The notes: generated by a model from the sequence alone, not told the origin. Numbered from the stretch's first letter, positions 7,873 to 15,853 are shown. The stretch: DNA of 23,259 bases from an uncultured Lachnospiraceae bacterium (GCA_910578115.1 CAJTPO010000064.1:1-23259); one strand, 5' to 3'. A program made the numbers and translations.

Positions 7873-10800
7873 ATGAGGAGGAGGAAGCATTATTTTAGAG
7901 CGACAGCGTTTTTAATGGCAGTATTGTTGTTGAGTACGCCGGGGATGAGTGTCTGTGCAGAAACGATCGATTTCAATCCGACTGTCAATATTGGACAGGA
8001 GATAAGCATAAAGGATCATTCTCAATCAGAAAAAGAGAATTCGGATGCCGGTCTGGAAGATGATTCGGAAAAGAGTCCAGAGAAGGATGTGGAGACGGAC
8101 CCGGAGGAGGCCGAGAAGGATTCGGAAGACGATGCGGAGAAGAATTTGGGGGAAGAGTCTGGAAAGGATCCGGAAGATGATGAGGAGAAGGAGCCGGAGG
8201 AGGAATCCGGGAAGGGTCCCGAAGATGATGTAGAGGAGAATCCGGAGGAGGAGACTGGGAAGGATCCGGAAGATGATGAGGAGGAGAATCCGGAGGAGGA
8301 GACTGGGAAGGATCCGGAAGATGATGAGGAGAAGAATCCGGAGGAGGAGACTGGGAAAGGTCCCGAAGATGATGTAGAGGAGAATCCGGAGGAGGAGACT
8401 GGGAAGGATTCCGAAGATGATGAGGAGAAGAATCCGGAGACAGAGGTGGATGAGGACGAACTGACAAACAAAGTTTTGTCAGATGAGAAAGCCCTGATAT
8501 CGGCGGAATTGAAAGCACCGAACAATTTACAGCTGGATAACGCAGACATTTTCAGTATAGTTTTGACCTGGGATGCAGTGGAGGGAGCTGACATCTATGA
8601 AGTGTATTATGCTGTGGATCCTGCATTAACGGGAAATTTAGGAACAGATGCCTATAAGCTTCTTGGAACCACAGAGGAGAATACATATAAAAGCAATCTG
8701 TCTGAAAATGAAGTATTAAATCCTGAGCACGAATTTAATCATTATCCGGTAGAGAAGCAATATTACAGTTACCGGGTCAAAGCCGTCCGTCGACAGAGTG
8801 CCGACCAGTCGCTGCCTTCCGAACAGGGGGAGAAAAGTCCCTTCTCGGAACCGGTATCAGCCAATGGCATGTATGTAGACAGTCTGCCATATATCAACAG
8901 TAAACGAAAAGCGTATAAGCTGCCTGGAAGTGGGGACTATGTCAGGTTCTATCTGGGAAATAAAGAGGGGGAGGAGTATAATGAGGCAAATCCGATCCGG
9001 CTGCACGAGGGAGAAAGTATTGACGGACTGACTCTGTGGGCAGTATGTGAAGACGGATCCAGGGTATCTTACTGTAAGATCAGAGATGCGATCGCTGCCT
9101 ATGAGAAATCACATGAAGCGATTGCAGGAAATTATAAATTTGCATCTTATGCGGAAACATATGGTTTTACATGGTTTATAGCAGAGCGGCTTTCACGGGC
9201 GGATCATGTTTTCGGTACGGAATCTTGTATTTCTTCTTTGATCAAATATGCAGGGAACACTGTTCCGGATCAGTTGGGATTTAAAGCGGAGAACACGACA
9301 CAGGGAACAGGATATCTGGCTGTGGCGTTGAATAATTCATTGCCGCCTGAATATGGTTCGATTTTTTTTGAACCGAAGAATGCAATGTGTTTTGAGTTTT
9401 TTGTTCCGGTTGTGATCGAAGAGGCTGAGGAAGGCGAGATCTATGAGGATCTGGATTCATCCACCATATGTGATTCGGGAGAAGCTCTGTGGCAGACAGC
9501 GAGACGGAAGATTCATGATCGGGAAAAGGAATTTATTCTTCTGTTGGGAGAAAGCGCGTATAATGCCTTTTTAGATGAATATGGCTACCGTAGGTTTACC
9601 GAGTGGAACGGAAGCATGCATGAAGATTATGTATCTCTGGCCGACGATAAGATCGTCGATACATGGTTGTTTACAAAGTATGCGGAAAAAGAGTGGATGG
9701 AACCCTGGGCCGGTGATAATCTGCAGGATTGCATCAGGAATTGTATGTTCAGCGGCGACCAGATCCTTGTGAACGGAACATACTATCATAGTTTTAAATG
9801 GTCGGCCGAATATTATACAACGGCAGAACAGGAGAAGGAACTGGACGCAGCGATCGAGAAACTGCTGGCAGAAGGTGGAGCGCTTTATGAAGCTCGTATT
9901 TCGGATAATCCATTGAAAAAGATTCGGGCAGCTTTTGACTATACCACTGGAATTATGTGGGTCGATGGAACAGAGAATCCTTTGAATTACACGGTATACA
10001 GTGCCATACTATTACGAAAGGGCAGCTGTGAAAGTTTTTCCCTGACTTTTGTCAGACTATGTCGGGAGATGGGCATCCAGGCCCGCGTGGTGAAAGACGA
10101 CTATTGGGGCAGGAAAGGCAGTCATGCCTGGAATATCGTGGAGTACAGGGGACTTTGGTATTATGTAGACTGCACGAACGTAAATAAATTTATGAAGGGC
10201 AGTTCCGGATTTAATCCCGGAGATCAGCTGCCGATCTACAGTGAGAAGGAATTTACGGACAGCCATCCAATCTCAAAGACGGATTATGCCTTGAAGAAAG
10301 TAACGTATTATTTGAATGGTGGGACGAATGCTCCCGGGAATCCTGTTTCATATGAGCCGGGAGATATATTGACCTTTGCGGCACCCGTGAAGGCAGGAAA
10401 CACCTTCGAAGGCTGGTTTGCAGATAAGTCCTTCCGTACACGGGTGACGGGACCGGAAGGAGGAACTTTTAATACGTCTTCTCTGACCGGTGCTCTGAAT
10501 CTCTATGCAAAATGGAAGACGAATGAGTATACGCTGATCTATAACATGAATGTGCCGGAAGGTGCAGTGATCAAGAAGGAGGGATCGATCAATGATGTGA
10601 CGGTGAAGTACAATGCGTCAGTCAGGCTTGCGGCAAACACGGCAGCTTTGTACAAATATAAGTTTAAGGGGTGGAATACAGCAGCTGACGGAAGTGGAGT
10701 TGCATATAACGCCGGTGCCGCCGTGAAAAATCTGGTTACAAGTGGAAGTTGTATCCTGTATGCGCAGTGGATACCTACGACCTATACGGTGAAATATGAC

Positions 10801-12693
10801 AGTAACGCTTCCAGCCTGGGTCTGACGGCAAAAGGGAAAACGGCAAATACAGTGATGACCTTTTATTCGGAGACGAACAAAACCGCAATGAACGCTTTCA
10901 AAATAAACGGTTATGAGTTTACAGGCTGGGCTACCAGAGCGGATGGCAGAGGATTAACATTTGGCCAGCAGAAAGAAGCGGATGGAACGGTCAGTGGGGC
11001 CGCAGTGATCGGTACGGCTTTAGAGACTGTGTATGCGAAAGATACAAATGCTGCGGTTGTTTTGTATGCGCAGTGGAAAGCGGTGCCGTATACGGTCAAG
11101 CTGTACAGGAATGACGGAGGCATCGAGACAGAACCGGCACAGAACATATCGGTGAATACCGGTGAATTACTGTCTTCTAAAAGCGAGACGGCGAAGATCA
11201 TAAGAAACGGTTATACATTGTCATCCTGGAACACAAAGGCAGACGGCAAAGGGAAGAAATATGCCCTGAACGCGAAGAATCTGGCGAAACCGGGAGAAAC
11301 GATCACCTTATACGCGCAGTGGAGCAGACCGATCACCTATAAGATTACGTATGATCTGCAGGGCGGGAAGAATGCTGCCGGGAATCCGAAGAGTTATACG
11401 GCGGCAAGTACAACGGAGCAGAGAATGCTTCGGCAGTCGACAAAGGTTGGCAGTATCTTCGTGAAATGGGTAGACGCTGAGGAAGAGAATCCGGATACGG
11501 CCACCGGGATTGAAACAATTCCAAATGAGTTTTTCCGCAATATAAAACTTCGTGCAGTATGGCGTGAGAACTCGTATCAGGTCACGTATCATGGTGCCGA
11601 TGAGAAGTATACTTCTGTGACAGATCCGGTAACGAAAACCTACAGGTATTCGGAGCTTGTAGATACCTTTGCACCGGCTAAGGAGTTTGCCTTGAAAGAA
11701 GAGATTAATGATAAGGTAAGCATATCGGCCTGGACGACGCAGCCGAATGGCAGGGGAAAATCATTTGCGGCAGGAAAGCATTTTTCGAAGCTGAGCGCAT
11801 TTAATTTTGACGATCCGGATGGCAGGGGAAAAATAGATTTATATGCTGTATGGGGGCCGGCAGTCTATAAGATAACATATGAAAACTGCAGTGCGGATGA
11901 CGGAGTCAGGCATTCGGCAGTTACGAGCTATGTGTACAATACGAAAAAGAATATACCTGTTAAATCTCCTGTCAGGACCGGTTATATCTTTGCCGGCTGG
12001 ACGGAGCCTTCCGGAAAGGATTATTTTGACCATACCAGGAAACGGATTAAGGCAGGCACGGCAGAGGATGTAGTCCTGACAGCGAACTGGATGCCGATTA
12101 CGTATGCTGTCAAACTTAATCTCAACGTTAAGGACAAAGGTGTGTCTTTCAAGACAGATGCGCAGATTGTTTACGGAGATACGCAGGGAACCGGAATAGC
12201 ATATGAATATGATACTGAGGCTAACGGCCAACAGCATTCTTTTAAGAGCACGGATGTGCTGAATGAGATTCCGGAGTACTATGAGTTGGTCGGCTGGAAC
12301 ACAAAGGCAAATGGAAAGGGAATTGCGGCGGACTGCACGGCGGACAGTGATGGAATGCTTGTCGAACTGGCAGGTCTTGGAAAGAAGAACAAAGGTACGG
12401 TCAATCTCTATGCGATCTGGAAGCCCAGGACATATACGATTACGTACAGGCACATAGATCCGGAGGCGTCAGAGGAAGAACTGACAGGTGTGAAAGTGAA
12501 GAATCCGGAGTCTTATACTTACAATGCGTCCAGAGCAGTGAAATTGAAAAAACCTGCAAGGTATGGGTTTGTATTTGAAGGCTGGTACAGAAAGTATAAT
12601 GCCGTTACAGGAGAATATACGGATCAGGTAACGTCCATTCCGAAAGGCTGTTACGGAAACATTATCCTATATGGAAAATGGGGAGTGAAATAG
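7873..12693 (+). CDS. Giant secreted protein: acidic repeats, Fn3-like, transglutaminase-like domain, nine InlB-type repeats
   Basis: About 1606 residues. The signal peptide covers roughly residues 1-31, with basic MRRRK, a hydrophobic core and cleavage near VCAET. Residues ~50-196 are an extremely acidic tandem-repeat region (16-residue units such as GPEDDVEENPEEETGK). A fibronectin-III-like segment near 213-335 contains LTWDAVEGADIYEVYY. A transglutaminase/protease-like core follows with the putative triad Cys719 (KGSCESF), His751 (SHAWNIV) and Asp766 (YYVDCTN). The C-terminal half (~807-1606) holds nine Listeria-Bacteroides (InlB B-type) repeats, each ending in a pattern like GW(N/F)...LYA(K/Q)W. 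No LPXTG, SLH or other anchor is visible at the C-terminus, which ends GKWGVK. The start is set by GGAGGAGGG (7856-7864), 8 nt before the ATG, and gives a proper signal peptide; the frame is open back to 7798. Likely a surface or secreted protein; its substrate or ligand is unknown. Confidence 0.85.
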   Translation: MRRRKHYFRATAFLMAVLLLSTPGMSVCAETIDFNPTVNIGQEISIKDHSQSEKENSDAGLEDDSEKSPEKDVETDPEEAEKDSEDDAEKNLGEESGKDPEDDEEKEPEEESGKGPEDDVEENPEEETGKDPEDDEEENPEEETGKDPEDDEEKNPEEETGKGPEDDVEENPEEETGKDSEDDEEKNPETEVDEDELTNKVLSDEKALISAELKAPNNLQLDNADIFSIVLTWDAVEGADIYEVYYAVDPALTGNLGTDAYKLLGTTEENTYKSNLSENEVLNPEHEFNHYPVEKQYYSYRVKAVRRQSADQSLPSEQGEKSPFSEPVSANGMYVDSLPYINSKRKAYKLPGSGDYVRFYLGNKEGEEYNEANPIRLHEGESIDGLTLWAVCEDGSRVSYCKIRDAIAAYEKSHEAIAGNYKFASYAETYGFTWFIAERLSRADHVFGTESCISSLIKYAGNTVPDQLGFKAENTTQGTGYLAVALNNSLPPEYGSIFFEPKNAMCFEFFVPVVIEEAEEGEIYEDLDSSTICDSGEALWQTARRKIHDREKEFILLLGESAYNAFLDEYGYRRFTEWNGSMHEDYVSLADDKIVDTWLFTKYAEKEWMEPWAGDNLQDCIRNCMFSGDQILVNGTYYHSFKWSAEYYTTAEQEKELDAAIEKLLAEGGALYEARISDNPLKKIRAAFDYTTGIMWVDGTENPLNYTVYSAILLRKGSCESFSLTFVRLCREMGIQARVVKDDYWGRKGSHAWNIVEYRGLWYYVDCTNVNKFMKGSSGFNPGDQLPIYSEKEFTDSHPISKTDYALKKVTYYLNGGTNAPGNPVSYEPGDILTFAAPVKAGNTFEGWFADKSFRTRVTGPEGGTFNTSSLTGALNLYAKWKTNEYTLIYNMNVPEGAVIKKEGSINDVTVKYNASVRLAANTAALYKYKFKGWNTAADGSGVAYNAGAAVKNLVTSGSCILYAQWIPTTYTVKYDSNASSLGLTAKGKTANTVMTFYSETNKTAMNAFKINGYEFTGWATRADGRGLTFGQQKEADGTVSGAAVIGTALETVYAKDTNAAVVLYAQWKAVPYTVKLYRNDGGIETEPAQNISVNTGELLSSKSETAKIIRNGYTLSSWNTKADGKGKKYALNAKNLAKPGETITLYAQWSRPITYKITYDLQGGKNAAGNPKSYTAASTTEQRMLRQSTKVGSIFVKWVDAEEENPDTATGIETIPNEFFRNIKLRAVWRENSYQVTYHGADEKYTSVTDPVTKTYRYSELVDTFAPAKEFALKEEINDKVSISAWTTQPNGRGKSFAAGKHFSKLSAFNFDDPDGRGKIDLYAVWGPAVYKITYENCSADDGVRHSAVTSYVYNTKKNIPVKSPVRTGYIFAGWTEPSGKDYFDHTRKRIKAGTAEDVVLTANWMPITYAVKLNLNVKDKGVSFKTDAQIVYGDTQGTGIAYEYDTEANGQQHSFKSTDVLNEIPEYYELVGWNTKANGKGIAADCTADSDGMLVELAGLGKKNKGTVNLYAIWKPRTYTITYRHIDPEASEEELTGVKVKNPESYTYNASRAVKLKKPARYGFVFEGWYRKYNAVTGEYTDQVTSIPKGCYGNIILYGKWGVK
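8167..8442 (+). repeat. 48-bp tandem repeats encoding 16-residue acidic units
   Basis: Five complete 48-bp units (8167-8406) and a partial sixth encode variants of DPEDDEEKNPEEETGK. The third-next units are identical in protein (GPEDDVEENPEEETGK occurs twice, three units apart), hinting at a higher-order 144-bp duplication. The unit length is divisible by three, so gain or loss of copies keeps the frame. The region also creates long open frames on the opposite strand; these are compositional artefacts. Confidence 0.85.
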
Positions 12694-12808
12694 TTCCGGG
12701 ACAGTACGATGATATAGTACAACGAATAATTAATTTCTGATATCCTGGTGCGGGAAGATTGAGCGGTATAAGTGTGAAAAAATAAAACGCATCATTCACC
12801 AGATAATA

Positions 12809-12877
12809 CGGCAGGCGGTAAAAGATATGGTTTGTCAGAATGACAGGCAATCATCCGCCTGCTGCTTCGTTCTTTAG
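12809..12877 (+). terminator. Terminator-like nested hairpin after the giant surface gene
   Basis: CGGCAGGCGG (12809-12818) pairs with CCGCCTGCTG (12855-12864) over 10 positions with one G-U. The loop holds a second small hairpin TGTCA-GAA-TGACA (12833-12845). A moderately T-rich tail, cttcgttcttt, follows. The long loop and interrupted T-run make it weaker than a textbook intrinsic terminator, and it lies 115 nt after the stop codon. Confidence 0.45.
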
Positions 12878-12946
12878 TGCATTGTTTTGATCAGGAAATA
12901 TATTTATGCGCTTATGCGTATATCCTGGATCGGAAATAGATAAGTC

Positions 12947-12974
12947 TTGACTTCAACTATGCATGTGGTATAAT
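12947..12974 (+). promoter_or_regulatory. Strong sigma-A promoter for the PP2C/kinase unit
   Basis: TTGACT (12947-12952), 16-nt spacer, TATAAT (12969-12974) preceded by TGG, giving an extended -10 (TG-n-TATAAT). This is the best promoter in the window. The expected start is near 12981, leaving a ~114-nt untranslated leader before the phosphatase ATG at 13095. Confidence 0.85.
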
Positions 12975-12986
12975 ATAAAAAGCATT

Positions 12987-13064
12987 AATTCATAATACAG
13001 AGATGAATTCTTCTATTATCTGCAGGCAGCAGGTAATTCAGGCGGGTATCCCGCAACGATTCAT
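12987..13064 (+). promoter_or_regulatory. Structured 5' leader with mutually exclusive stems (possible riboregulator)
   Basis: A three-way junction can form. P1 is ATGAAT (13003-13008) with ATTCAT (13059-13064). P2 is ATTATCTGC (13015-13023) with GCAGGTAAT (13029-13037), 9 bp with one G-U. P3 is GCGGG-TAT-CCCGC (13042-13054). The 5' strand of P1 can instead pair perfectly with AATTCAT at 12987-12993 (7 bp, 9-nt loop). Two competing states in a short leader resemble a switch. It matches no riboswitch class I recognise, and no terminator run or sequestered ribosome binding site is seen. Confidence 0.35.
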
Positions 13065-13094
13065 ACAAACAGAAAGTATCAGGAAAGGAAAAAC

Positions 13095-13826
13095 ATGAGG
13101 TTCTTGACAGGTATATATTGGCATCGAGGGAGTGTGGCGATGGATAACCAGGACTCGATTACACTGCATCAGGTATTGACTGCTCGTGGCAGAGTATTGA
13201 TGGCAGCAGTCTGCGATGGCATGGGAGGTTTGGAACAGGGGGAATGGGCCAGCGGCTATGTGACGAAACGTCTTCAGGAGTGGTTCTATGAATTTTTGCT
13301 GCGGGCCGTTCAGAAAAGAAAACCCTGTTGGATGATACGACGATCCATGGAACGACTGGTGTATGATATGCAGGAAAAAATTCGGCAGTATAGTTTGCAG
13401 CAAAATATCAGCCTGGGGACAACCATGACGGTTCTGACTATAGTCGAGAAAACTTATTTTGTCTGGCATTTGGGGGACAGCAGAGCGTATCAGTTCTCTG
13501 TCGGCCATAAACGGATAAAGGCAGTATGTATGACGGAAGATCATGTAAAAGGAAGGAATATGTTGACCAAATGTGTTGGCAGTTTCGGATATGAGAAACC
13601 GGATTTTAAAACAGGAAATATGAGAAGCGGACAGGCTGTATTGTTATGCAGTGATGGTTTTTATCATTGTGTTACACAGCAGGAAATGGCAGAGGTCATG
13701 AATCCGGACCGGCTTCTGGAAGAAGAGCAGATTGCAAGAAGGCTTCGGGAGATTGGGGAGGCATGCATGCGACGTGGGGAGAGGGATAATCTGTCGGCTG
13801 TCTATGTGAAGGCGGAGGGCAGGTGA
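13095..13826 (+). CDS. PP2C-family Ser/Thr protein phosphatase
   Basis: Metal-dependent (Mn/Mg) phosphatase of the PPM/PP2C family, expected to remove phosphate from Ser/Thr on proteins phosphorylated by the adjacent kinase. Visible motifs are NQDS (18-21), VCDGMGGLEQG (39-49, metal-binding Asp41), LGTTMTV (107-113), WHLGDSRAYQF (124-134), CSDGFY (185-190) and RDNLSAVYV (230-238). All core metal-ligand Asp positions appear present. The 243-residue length is normal for a bare catalytic domain, and no membrane segment is seen. AGGAAAGGA (13081-13089) lies just before the ATG. It is first in a two-gene unit behind the strong promoter at 12947 and a structured leader; the kinase gene begins 46-76 nt after its stop. 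Confidence 0.93.
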   Translation: MRFLTGIYWHRGSVAMDNQDSITLHQVLTARGRVLMAAVCDGMGGLEQGEWASGYVTKRLQEWFYEFLLRAVQKRKPCWMIRRSMERLVYDMQEKIRQYSLQQNISLGTTMTVLTIVEKTYFVWHLGDSRAYQFSVGHKRIKAVCMTEDHVKGRNMLTKCVGSFGYEKPDFKTGNMRSGQAVLLCSDGFYHCVTQQEMAEVMNPDRLLEEEQIARRLREIGEACMRRGERDNLSAVYVKAEGR

Positions 13827-13902
13827 TGCTGTGATAATGGAAACTTTTACGGTGCGGTATTTTGATTAATTTATGGATCAGGAAGAGAGGGTAATTGTTT
13901 GG

Positions 13903-14883
13903 ATGAAGGATATGGAGAAAAGAAAGACAGTAGGAAAATATAGAATGATCGGGCTTATTGGGAAGGGAGCGGAAGGAGACGTATATTTGGCACAGGATGC
14001 AGATCTGCACAGGAAGGTGGCGATCAAACGGGTGTATAAATGGCAGGATAAACAGCGAGATGAGGAAGACGATGGTGTAGAAGATGCTGTGAAGGAGGAA
14101 ATGATAAGGGAAGCGGGGTGCGGGAAGGAAGAAAAAGAAGCGGGATGCAGTACAGAAAAGATTGGCAGAAACAGGAGGATTCTGCAGGAAGCGGATATTC
14201 TCAGACAACTTAAGCACCCTATGCTGCCTGTCATTTATGATCTGTTGTGGGAGGATGACATATGGTATATGGTGATGGAATATATACAGGGTGTGACGCT
14301 GCAGGAATATATAGAGAAAAATGGTTGTGTCGCAGAACAACGGGTGTATGCATGGGCGGAACAGTTGTTGGATGTGATGTGCTATCTGCATACAAGAAAA
14401 CCACCTGTTATTTATCGGGATCTGAAACCACAGAATGTCATGGTCTGTTCGGATGATAAGTTGAGGCTGATTGATTTTGGGGCAGCACATTGGCGAAATT
14501 TCGGAGCGCGCGCGATGAGGATGGCGGCTACTCCGGGATACGGTGCACCGGAGCAGTTTGGACGTGTCGGTAAGGGAATTTATGCAGATGAAAGAAGTGA
14601 CATTTATGCGTTGGGCATGTTATTGTACTTTGTGGTGACCGGTACGGATCCGGCAAGGCCGCCATACACACTGCTGGAGATCAAAGATCATCAATATTTT
14701 GTGGGAGACTGGCTGGAACAGATCATTCGCAGATGTATCAGGGAAGATCCGGCAGAACGGTACCAGATGGTACAGGAGATCAGAAAAGATATGTACAAAT
14801 GCGGGGAACATTCTTCTAAAAGACTGAAGCGATCTTTTATAAGGGCAGTAGAGAAGCGGGTTTGGCTTACGCGGCTGGAGTGA
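13903..14883 (+). CDS. Soluble Hanks-type serine/threonine protein kinase with charged N-lobe insertion
   Basis: Residues are counted from the in-frame ATG at 13873. A kinase fold is seen in order: Gly-rich loop IGKGAEGDVYLA (29-40), VAIK Lys52, helix-C Glu106 (LQEADIL), catalytic YRDLKPQN (181-188; Tyr replaces the His of HRD), DFG (201-203) and GAPEQF (224-229). It should therefore be active. Between Lys52 and Glu106 there is a ~40-residue Glu/Lys-rich insertion with two GC motifs (Cys83 and Cys92). Unlike PrkC/Stk1 there is no transmembrane helix and no PASTA repeat; the protein ends in a short basic tail. Start is uncertain: GAGAGGG (13885-13891) favours the ATG at 13903 with 11-nt spacing, while 13873 lacks a ribosome binding site. 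The partner phosphatase gene lies directly upstream. Substrates are unknown. Confidence 0.92.
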   Translation: MKDMEKRKTVGKYRMIGLIGKGAEGDVYLAQDADLHRKVAIKRVYKWQDKQRDEEDDGVEDAVKEEMIREAGCGKEEKEAGCSTEKIGRNRRILQEADILRQLKHPMLPVIYDLLWEDDIWYMVMEYIQGVTLQEYIEKNGCVAEQRVYAWAEQLLDVMCYLHTRKPPVIYRDLKPQNVMVCSDDKLRLIDFGAAHWRNFGARAMRMAATPGYGAPEQFGRVGKGIYADERSDIYALGMLLYFVVTGTDPARPPYTLLEIKDHQYFVGDWLEQIIRRCIREDPAERYQMVQEIRKDMYKCGEHSSKRLKRSFIRAVEKRVWLTRLE

Positions 14884-14963
14884 CAGTAAGGAGGAGTAGC
14901 GTACTGGACATTGGCAGGGAAGCAGAAAGGAAAGGTTGAATAAATTCTCTGATGGGCAATTTA

Positions 14964-14989
14964 GTTCAACAAACTGAACAGGTTCAGTT
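14964..14989 (+). promoter_or_regulatory. Palindromic operator-like sequence
   Basis: AACTGAAC-AG-GTTCAGTT (14972-14989) is a perfect 8-bp inverted repeat with a 2-bp centre, and a third half-site GTTCA lies at 14964-14968. Three alternating GTTCA/TGAAC half-sites resemble the binding site of a dimeric repressor. It lies about 85 nt upstream of the coiled-coil gene's promoter. No regulator gene is identified, and a simple RNA hairpin is the alternative. Confidence 0.35.
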
Positions 14990-15068
14990 GGAATATGTGA
15001 TGCTTCGGAATGGAGGAAAATGGAAGATCAGATTTATCATGAATCTATGAGGTGAATCGTGATAACTG

Positions 15069-15083
15069 AATAGACTTTACATT
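15069..15083 (+). repeat. Left copy of 15-bp inverted repeat bracketing the coiled-coil gene
   Basis: AATAGACTTTACATT, whose exact reverse complement occurs at 15878-15892. It includes the TTTACA that could serve as -35 for the coiled-coil gene. No clear target-site duplication is seen outside the two copies. Confidence 0.8.
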
Positions 15084-15105
15084 AGAAATGTGATATAGTT
15101 ATATC
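15076..15105 (+). promoter_or_regulatory. Candidate promoter of the coiled-coil gene
   Basis: TTTACA (15076-15081) with an 18-nt spacer to TATATC (15100-15105). Alternatively an extended -10, TGATATAGT, at 15091-15099 works without a -35; the same nine bases form the extended -10 before the deacetylase gene (55-63). The -35 lies inside the 15-bp inverted repeat, so inversion of the cassette would carry the -10 and gene away from their left flank. Confidence 0.45.
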
Positions 15106-15145
15106 AGTATCAATAATACGTTATTTTGATAAAGGTGGTGATACT

Positions 15146-15853
15146 ATGACGGAGAATGAGAAACTTGATCTGCTCATAATTAATATGCAGGACATGAAAG
15201 ATGAGATACAGGATATCAAAAAAGATGTGCGGGGCATGAAAGATGAGATACAGGATATCAAAGAAGATGTGCGGGGCATGAAAGATGAGATACAGGATAT
15301 CAAAGAAGATGTGCGGGGCATGAAAGATGAAATACAGGATATCAAAGAAGATGTGCGGGGCATGAAAGATGAAATACAGGATATCAAAGAAGATGTGCAG
15401 GGCATGAAAGATGAGATACAGGATATCAAAGAAGACGTGCGGGGCATGAAAGATGAAATACAGGATATCAAAGAAGATGTGCAGGGCATGAAAGATGAAA
15501 TGCAGGATGTCAAAGAAGATGTGCGGGGCATGAAAGATGGAATGCAGGATATCAAAAAAGATGTGCGGGGCATGAAAGATGAAATGCAGGATATCAAAGA
15601 AGATGTGCAGGGCATGAAAGATGAAATACAGAATATCAAAGAAGATGTGCAGGGCATGAAAGATGAAATACAGGATATGAAGAATGAAATAAAGGGTGTC
15701 AAAAAGGATGTCAATTCACTGAGACGGCAGGTTGTGAAGTCTGTAACGGAATTGAAGGAGATGGATGAAATGATACTGGATGAAGTCGGACGTGTGCATG
15801 GTTTTTTGGAGAAACATAGGGCGGATAAAATGGTACATACGGTATGGTCATGA
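15146..15853 (+). CDS. Long coiled-coil protein of eleven 14-residue repeats
   Basis: I recognise no family. After a 22-residue start (MTENEKLDLLIINMQDMKD...) come eleven near-identical 14-residue units of the form DIKEDVRGMKDEIQ, then a less regular segment (residues ~177-235) ending HTVWS. Each unit is exactly two heptads, with Ile/Val/Met/Ile at the a and d positions (spacing 4-3-4-3) and a Gly at an exposed position. It should form one continuous acidic coiled coil of about 150 residues. There is no signal peptide, membrane helix or catalytic motif, so it is probably a cytoplasmic structural, tether or oligomerisation protein. AAGGTGG (15132-15138) lies 7 nt before the ATG. The whole gene sits between perfect 15-bp inverted repeats. 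The opposite strand is also open throughout, which follows from the repeat period. Confidence 0.8.
   Translation: MTENEKLDLLIINMQDMKDEIQDIKKDVRGMKDEIQDIKEDVRGMKDEIQDIKEDVRGMKDEIQDIKEDVRGMKDEIQDIKEDVQGMKDEIQDIKEDVRGMKDEIQDIKEDVQGMKDEMQDVKEDVRGMKDGMQDIKKDVRGMKDEMQDIKEDVQGMKDEIQNIKEDVQGMKDEIQDMKNEIKGVKKDVNSLRRQVVKSVTELKEMDEMILDEVGRVHGFLEKHRADKMVHTVWS
15212..15673 (+). repeat. Eleven tandem 42-bp repeats
   Basis: Eleven contiguous 42-bp units encode DIKEDVRGMKDEIQ and close variants (R/Q at position 7, I/M at 13). They differ mostly by single bases, so recent expansion or gene-conversion homogenisation is likely. The last units (from ~15480) carry more changes. As 42 is a multiple of three, slippage would change coiled-coil length without a frameshift. 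Confidence 0.95.

Larger units (their letters stand above)
12694..13094 (+). other. 401-nt gene-free region with terminator-like hairpin, promoter and folded leader
   Basis: No credible gene is present. In order it contains a nested hairpin (12809-12864), an imperfect inverted repeat GATCAGGA (12889-12896) with TCCTGGATC (12923-12931) close to the promoter, a strong sigma-A-type promoter (12947-12974), and a ~114-nt leader with alternative pairings (12987-13064). It separates the secreted giant from the phosphatase/kinase unit and so marks a transcription-unit boundary. Confidence 0.6.
14884..15145 (+). other. Kinase to coiled-coil gene spacer with operator-like sites
   Basis: No gene is seen in these 262 nt. 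They contain the palindrome at 14972-14989, the left 15-bp inverted repeat (15069-15083), the promoter elements at 15076-15105 and the ribosome binding site AAGGTGG (15132-15138). No clear terminator for the kinase gene is visible. Confidence 0.5.

Noticed and set aside
7985..8594. Long open frames on the minus strand opposite the acidic repeats (Pro/Ser-rich translations)
   Set aside because: They are products of the 48-bp repeat composition; translations are low-complexity, there is no ribosome binding site, and the plus-strand protein has clear domains.
13696..14490. 264-codon minus-strand frame across the phosphatase and kinase
   Set aside because: It lies opposite two genes with intact catalytic motifs; its translation has no recognisable domain.
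15212..15673. CRISPR array
   Set aside because: The units are contiguous 42-bp coding repeats with no unique spacers, and no cas genes are nearby.
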